A stretch of DNA of 10,719 nucleotides from Clostridia bacterium (GTDB lineage: Bacteria; Bacillota; Clostridia; Oscillospirales; CAG-272), in contig JAGCYR010000158.1 in NCBI GenBank assembly GCA_017960705.1, positions 1 to 10,719 of the forward strand, read 5' to 3'. The notes beneath the pieces are model-generated. The model was not told the origin of the DNA. It did no database searches and saw nothing but the letters and a program-made list of their open reading frames with translations. The translations under genes and the position numbers were made by a program. Each line of letters starts with the position of its first letter. Within the stretch, counting starts at the first letter, position 1. Positions 7,066 through 10,719 of this stretch are shown here, one piece after another.

Positions 7066-7811
7066 AGTACCTCGTCAAGATCGCCTATCTCGGCGAAAAG
7101 TTTTTCGGTTTTCAGTACCAGCCCGGACGGCGGACGGTCCAGGGCGAACTGAACCGCGTATGCGAACGGGTCTTCGGCGGCGTCTGCCGCGTGACGGGAT
7201 GCTCACGCACCGACCGCGGCGTCTCCGCGAAGGGGTTTTGCATCTCGATCGAGCCGCCGGATGGGGCGCCGAAGATCCCCGCCCGCAAACTCCCGCTCGC
7301 CGCGCTCCCGTTTCTGCCCTCCGATCTGGTTTTCGTTTCGGCGCGGGTCGTTCCCGATTCTTTCCATCCGCGTTACGACGTGAAAACCAAGGAATACCGC
7401 TATACCATCCGCACTTCTCCCGTTCCCGATCCGTTCCTTGCGGGTCAGGTATGGGAGTATCCGGTCGTCCTGCCGAAAAACGCGCTGCCGCGTATGAGAG
7501 AAGCGGCGAAGCATTTTCTCGGCAAACACGATTTCGCCGCGTTTATGGCGCAGGGATCGGACGTCAAAGACACCGAACGCACCATCTTCGGGATGAGCGT
7601 CTCGAAAAAGGGAAAACTGATCACGGTCTCGGTTGTGGGCGACGGTTTCCTTTACAATATGGTGCGCATCATCGCGGGAACGCTGCTCGACGTGGGCGCG
7701 GGCAAGCTGGAGCCCGACGATATCCCGTCGATCATTCAATCGAAAGAACGCAAAAAAGCCGGCGTAACGGCGCCGCCCGAAGGTCTCTCGCTTTGGAAAG
7801 TTACCTACTGA
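7062..7811 (+). CDS. truA: tRNA pseudouridine(38-40) synthase TruA
   Basis: A 249-residue enzyme that isomerises uridine to pseudouridine at positions 38-40 of the tRNA anticodon arm. The catalytic aspartate is Asp51 in GCSRTDRGVSAKG. Other family stretches are FFGFQYQPGRRTVQGEL (14-30), FHPRYDVKTKEYRYTI, a FLGKHDFAAF segment, and the C-terminal GDGFLYNMVRIIAGTLLDVGAGK. The active-site loop has Arg after Asp and Ser in place of the commoner His (RTDRGVSA against RTDAGVHA), a variation that leaves Arg49 and Asp51 intact. The frame is open back to 6912, but the ATG at 7062 overlaps the ecfT stop and gives the standard MKYLVKIAYLG start. The ecfA1-ecfA2-ecfT-truA order is a widespread Bacillota arrangement. 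Confidence 0.95.
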   Translation: MKYLVKIAYLGEKFFGFQYQPGRRTVQGELNRVCERVFGGVCRVTGCSRTDRGVSAKGFCISIEPPDGAPKIPARKLPLAALPFLPSDLVFVSARVVPDSFHPRYDVKTKEYRYTIRTSPVPDPFLAGQVWEYPVVLPKNALPRMREAAKHFLGKHDFAAFMAQGSDVKDTERTIFGMSVSKKGKLITVSVVGDGFLYNMVRIIAGTLLDVGAGKLEPDDIPSIIQSKERKKAGVTAPPEGLSLWKVTY

Positions 7812-7842
7812 ATCGGCATTATTTCGCTGGACTTAATCAAAC

Positions 7843-7886
7843 GATCCCCCCGCATACTATCGGTAAACGACGGTTGCGGGGGTATC
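7843..7886 (+). promoter_or_regulatory. hairpin covering the PBP ribosome binding site
   Basis: CCCCCGCA (7847-7854) pairs perfectly with TGCGGGGG (7875-7882). After one mismatch GAT (7843-7845) pairs with ATC (7884-7886), around a 20-base loop. The right arm contains the only G-rich ribosome binding site (GGGGG, 7878-7882), seven bases before the ATG at 7890. It may therefore limit PBP translation. It could also act as a weak terminator for the upstream operon, but only TTT follows it. Confidence 0.5.
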
Positions 7887-7889
7887 TTT

Positions 7890-10253
7890 ATGCGGTCGAA
7901 AAGCAAGGCGGGACGCGGGCTGCGCGTTTTTCTGACGGTTTGTTTGGCGTTAGTTGCCGTCATGATGCTCGTCCTGACGGTTCTTATCGCGCGGGCTGCT
8001 GCGGGACTCGATCCCGAAGATGACGTCGCTCTGCTCGACGAGATCTCGACCGTAGGCACCACCCGTCTGTTCTGTCCTGACGGCGAGGAATACGAGTCGG
8101 TCTTCGGCGCCGAGCATCGGATCTGGTGTTCTTCCGACGAGATCCCCGACGTCGTACGGCACGCGCTGATCGCGATCGAGGACAAGCGTTTTTACCGTCA
8201 TCACGGAGTCGATTGGCTCCGGACAGGCAAGGCGTTTCTCAACTACGTTCTCCGCTTCGACGAGCCCTTCGGCGGGTCGACCATCACCCAGCAGCTGGTC
8301 AAGAACGTGTCGGGAGAGAACGACGTCAAGAGCGAACGCAAGATCCGCGAGATCCTCCGCGCCGTGCGCCTTGAAAAACGCTTCGACAAGGACGAGATCC
8401 TGACCTTTTATCTGAACGTCATCCCGCTCGCCAACCGGTGTTACGGGATCGGAGCGGCTGCGTCCTTCTATTTCGGGAAACCTCCCGCCGAACTGACGGC
8501 GGCGGAGGCGGCGACCCTCGCCGCGACCACCAACGCGCCGGCAAGGTATGATCCCCTCCGTTTTCCCGAACGCAACCGGGAACGCCGCGATCTGATCCTC
8601 TCCAAAATGGAGGAACTCGGCTATCTGACGAAGGAGGAGGCGGAAGAGGCGAGATCAGAGACGGTCGATTTCGTATCCGAACGCGGGGACGCCGGGACGA
8701 GGATCGTATCGTGGTACACCGAGGCGGTTTTGAACGACGTGATCCGCGATCTTGTAAAAGAAAAGGGACTGTCCGAGGGGGCGGCGACGGCGCTGGTCTA
8801 CCGCGGGGGACTTGAGATCGGGATCTGTTGTGATAAAACCGTCCAGAGAACGGCGGAACGCGTCTGTCGGGAAGCCGACCCCGCCGGAGGGAATCTCGCC
8901 GTCTGGGCGGTCGACCCGAAGACAGGCAGAGTGCTTGCGACCGTCGGTGGCGCGGGGAAAAAGACGGTCAACCGCGGGCTTCATTACGCGACCGACACCC
9001 TCCGTCCGCCGGGATCGGCTTTGAAACCGTTGTCTGTCTACGCTCCGGCGCTCCGGGCGGGGATCATCAACTGGGCGACGGTCTTTGAAGATCTGCCTGT
9101 CAGAACTGTGGACGGCGAGCCTTGGCCGCGCAACGCGAACGGGGAATACGACGGGCGGATCGGCGTCCACGAGGCGATCGCCCGCTCGAAGAACACCGTG
9201 GCGGTCGCGGTGCTCGATCGGCTCGGGATTGACGCCTCTTTTGACTTCCTTAAAAACGAATGCGGTCTCGCGTCTCTTATCGAGGAGGAGACCGACGGGA
9301 ACGGGCGCCGCTTCTCCGACCGTTCGGAGGCGCCGCTCGCGCTCGGTCAGCTGACCCGCGGGGTCACGCTGCGGGAACTGACCGACGCGTACTCGATCTT
9401 TGCAGGAGACGGGGTACGGTCCGACGCGGTCACGTATCTTTCCGTTCGGAACCGGGCGGGCGAGATCCTACTCGAAAACGAGGTCGACCGCAGCAGGGTC
9501 CTTACACCGGCAGACGCCGCGATCATGACCGGTATGCTCTCCGAGACGGTCGAGTACGGGACCGCCCGCTCTCTTACGGTCTCTTCGGTCGTGCCGACGG
9601 CGGGGAAGACCGGAACCACGACGGGCTCCCGCGACCGGTGGTTTATCGGCTACACTCCGTCGTTTCTCTGCGGCGTCCTCTCGACCTCCGACGGGGCGCC
9701 CTGCGAGGGAACCCCGCGTTCTCCGCTCCCGGTGTGGGACGCGATCGTGAAGGCGGCACACGCCGAAACCCTCGACGGGACAGATGAGCCGCCTGTTTTC
9801 CCGGTCCCCACAGGCGTGGTCGTTCTTCCGTTCTGCCGTGACAGCGGAGACGCCCCCGGCGAGATGTGCGAACTTGACCTGCGCGGGGATCGGATCGGGT
9901 ACGGTCTGTCTACCCCCGACAATCGTCCGTCTTTCGGATGTACGCTTCACAAACCCATTCTCTACGATCGGATCACGGGGGAATGGATAGCCGACAACGG
10001 GGAGGATTCGCCGTTCCTCGTTCGCCGCTCCGCGCCCGACGGATCGGAACGGATCATCCCGGATCAGATCGAGCCGAAGGACAGATCGACCGACTACGAC
10101 GTGCTGATCGGGGAAGGATCTCCGGACGAGGAACCGACGCCCTTCGACGGGGGGACCGAGGTCTTCCGCGGGATGGGCGAATGGGAGCGGATCCGACCCC
10201 GCGAACCCTACCGCCGGGCGCCCCGCTGGTACCGCCATTTCTTCGACCCTTAA
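7890..10253 (+). CDS. class A penicillin-binding protein (PBP1A family)
   Basis: A 787-residue bifunctional peptidoglycan synthase (ponA/mrcA-like) that polymerises lipid II glycan strands and cross-links stem peptides outside the membrane. A short basic cytoplasmic tail is followed by one membrane anchor (about 11-38). The glycosyltransferase 51 domain has EDKRFYRHHG (Glu97 catalytic), GGSTITQQLVKN (128-139), RKIRE (150-154) and DEILTFYLN (168-176). The transpeptidase domain has PGSALKP with nucleophile Ser376, SKN (433-435) and KTG (573-575). After it come CRDSG (Cys649), Cys660 and CTLH (684-687), a cysteine pattern common near the end of Gram-positive class A PBPs, then a charged Asp/Glu/Pro/Arg-rich tail (about 690-787) that I do not recognise. 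The start is ATG with GGGGG seven bases upstream, inside a hairpin. It lies 78 bases after truA and may share its transcript or use a weak promoter near 7793-7822. Confidence 0.93.
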   Translation: MRSKSKAGRGLRVFLTVCLALVAVMMLVLTVLIARAAAGLDPEDDVALLDEISTVGTTRLFCPDGEEYESVFGAEHRIWCSSDEIPDVVRHALIAIEDKRFYRHHGVDWLRTGKAFLNYVLRFDEPFGGSTITQQLVKNVSGENDVKSERKIREILRAVRLEKRFDKDEILTFYLNVIPLANRCYGIGAAASFYFGKPPAELTAAEAATLAATTNAPARYDPLRFPERNRERRDLILSKMEELGYLTKEEAEEARSETVDFVSERGDAGTRIVSWYTEAVLNDVIRDLVKEKGLSEGAATALVYRGGLEIGICCDKTVQRTAERVCREADPAGGNLAVWAVDPKTGRVLATVGGAGKKTVNRGLHYATDTLRPPGSALKPLSVYAPALRAGIINWATVFEDLPVRTVDGEPWPRNANGEYDGRIGVHEAIARSKNTVAVAVLDRLGIDASFDFLKNECGLASLIEEETDGNGRRFSDRSEAPLALGQLTRGVTLRELTDAYSIFAGDGVRSDAVTYLSVRNRAGEILLENEVDRSRVLTPADAAIMTGMLSETVEYGTARSLTVSSVVPTAGKTGTTTGSRDRWFIGYTPSFLCGVLSTSDGAPCEGTPRSPLPVWDAIVKAAHAETLDGTDEPPVFPVPTGVVVLPFCRDSGDAPGEMCELDLRGDRIGYGLSTPDNRPSFGCTLHKPILYDRITGEWIADNGEDSPFLVRRSAPDGSERIIPDQIEPKDRSTDYDVLIGEGSPDEEPTPFDGGTEVFRGMGEWERIRPREPYRRAPRWYRHFFDP

Positions 10254-10260
10254 CGGGTGA

Positions 10261-10316
10261 AAAACGCGCCGAAATGAAGGACGGACGACCGTATCTTTCA
10301 TTTGGAGCGTTTTTTT
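10261..10316 (+). terminator. intrinsic terminator after the PBP gene
   Basis: Eight bases after the PBP stop, AAAACGC (10261-10267) pairs with GCGTTTT (10307-10313). Inside it AAATGAA (10272-10278) pairs with TTCATTT (10297-10303), and ACGG/CCGT (10281-10284 and 10289-10292) closes an ACGA loop. A run of seven T (10310-10316) ends the structure. It is a long, slightly imperfect hairpin with a U tract, well placed to separate the PBP gene from gdhA. Confidence 0.75.
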
Positions 10317-10371
10317 ATTCGCAAAACGCCGAAAAATGATGAAAAAAACGAAAAAACATTCAGATTCCCTC

Positions 10372-10400
10372 TTGAAAAACCCAAATGATTGTGCTACAAT
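10372..10400 (+). promoter_or_regulatory. sigma-A-type promoter of gdhA
   Basis: TTGAAA (10372-10377), a 17-base spacer and TACAAT (10395-10400), with TG at 10392-10393 giving an extended -10. The 50 bases upstream are unusually A-rich (for example 10341-10356) and could act as an UP element. Transcription would begin near 10407, with a leader of about 26 bases. Confidence 0.85.
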
Positions 10401-10432
10401 TATCTCATATTTTTGAAAGTGGGGGAAACACA

Positions 10433-10719
10433 ATGTCTTACGTTGAACAAGTTCTGGAAGAACTGAAGAAAAAGAATCCCGGCGAGCCCGAGTTCCATCA
10501 GGCGGCGACCGAGATCCTCGCGTCCATCGCTCCGGTGTTCGAGAAGCATCCCGAATACCAGAAGGCGGGTCTGCTCGAGCGCTTCCTCGAACCCGAGAGA
10601 ACCATTATGTTCCGGGTCCCGTGGGTGGACGATCAGGGCGTCACGCACGTCAACAAGGGCTACCGCGTCGAGTACAACAGCGCGATCGGTCCGTACAAGG
10701 GAGGTCTCCGTTTCCATCC
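10433..10719 (+). CDS. gdhA: glutamate dehydrogenase, partial (5' end only)
   Basis: Ninety-five codons are visible before the right edge cuts the gene; the family is about 445-450 residues. The enzyme interconverts glutamate and 2-oxoglutarate plus ammonium, linking nitrogen assimilation and amino-acid fermentation. The visible part closely follows the hexameric bacterial class of the Clostridium symbiosum and Escherichia coli enzymes: a helical N-terminus with EPEFHQAATEILASIAPV, then LLERFLEPERTIMFRVPWVDD and HVNKGYRVEYNSAIGPYKGGLRFH. Lys89 in GPYKGGLRF corresponds to a substrate-binding lysine of the family. The ATG at 10433 is preceded by GGGGGAA (10421-10427). It has its own promoter and follows a terminator, so it is a separate transcription unit. 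Coenzyme preference cannot be judged because the Rossmann domain is outside the window. Confidence 0.95.
   Translation, partial: MSYVEQVLEELKKKNPGEPEFHQAATEILASIAPVFEKHPEYQKAGLLERFLEPERTIMFRVPWVDDQGVTHVNKGYRVEYNSAIGPYKGGLRFH

Noticed and set aside
7875..7892. Strong intrinsic terminator after truA
   Set aside because: The hairpin is good but is followed by only three T before the PBP ATG, so I call it a possible regulatory stem rather than a terminator.
9468..10433. 321-codon minus-strand open frame across the PBP 3' end and gdhA promoter
   Set aside because: It crosses the terminator and promoter and is antisense to the PBP gene.
1..10719. CRISPR array, tRNA, insertion sequence, phage or defence genes
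   Set aside because: No regularly spaced repeats, cloverleaf, transposase, integrase or defence-type motif was seen; all major frames are housekeeping genes.

Overview
The window looks like ordinary chromosome from a GC-rich (roughly 60% by eye) Bacillota, most likely a member of Clostridia. The evidence is the ecfA1-ecfA2-ecfT-truA block, a YfhO-family membrane protein, a DUF951 protein, GGAGG-type ribosome binding sites, and sigma-A-like promoters with extended -10 elements. RuvC fits Clostridia better than Bacilli, which generally use RecU as their Holliday junction nuclease. I cannot place it more finely. I see no mobile element, CRISPR array, tRNA, rRNA or phage gene.

Layout. On the minus strand, from about 2.9 kb down to base 1, lies a two-gene unit: a 934-residue YfhO-family multispanning protein followed by a DUF951 protein that runs off the left edge. 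Their stop and start codons overlap as GTGA. A 177-base intergenic region (2922-3098) holds two back-to-back promoters, one for this unit and one for the plus-strand genes, with a 13-base direct repeat associated with the two promoters.

On the plus strand, tightly packed genes run from 3.1 to 7.8 kb: ruvC, a class I SAM-dependent methyltransferase, ecfA1, ecfA2, ecfT and truA. Gaps are 7-22 bases, and ecfA2/ecfT and ecfT/truA overlap by ATGA, so this reads as one operon. EcfA1, EcfA2 and EcfT form the shared energizing module of a group II ECF vitamin/micronutrient transporter. The substrate-binding S components must be encoded elsewhere. RuvC resolves Holliday junctions and TruA makes pseudouridine in tRNA.

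After a 78-base gap with a hairpin that would hide the ribosome binding site comes a class A penicillin-binding protein (peptidoglycan glycosyltransferase plus transpeptidase). A probable intrinsic terminator follows, then an independent promoter and the first 95 codons of glutamate dehydrogenase (gdhA), cut by the right edge.

I found no convincing novel system. The more interesting points are small: a YfhO protein that seems to lack the usual first-loop aspartate, the paired repeats between divergent promoters, the hairpin over the PBP ribosome binding site, and the ecf-truA block sitting beside ruvC rather than among ribosomal protein genes.
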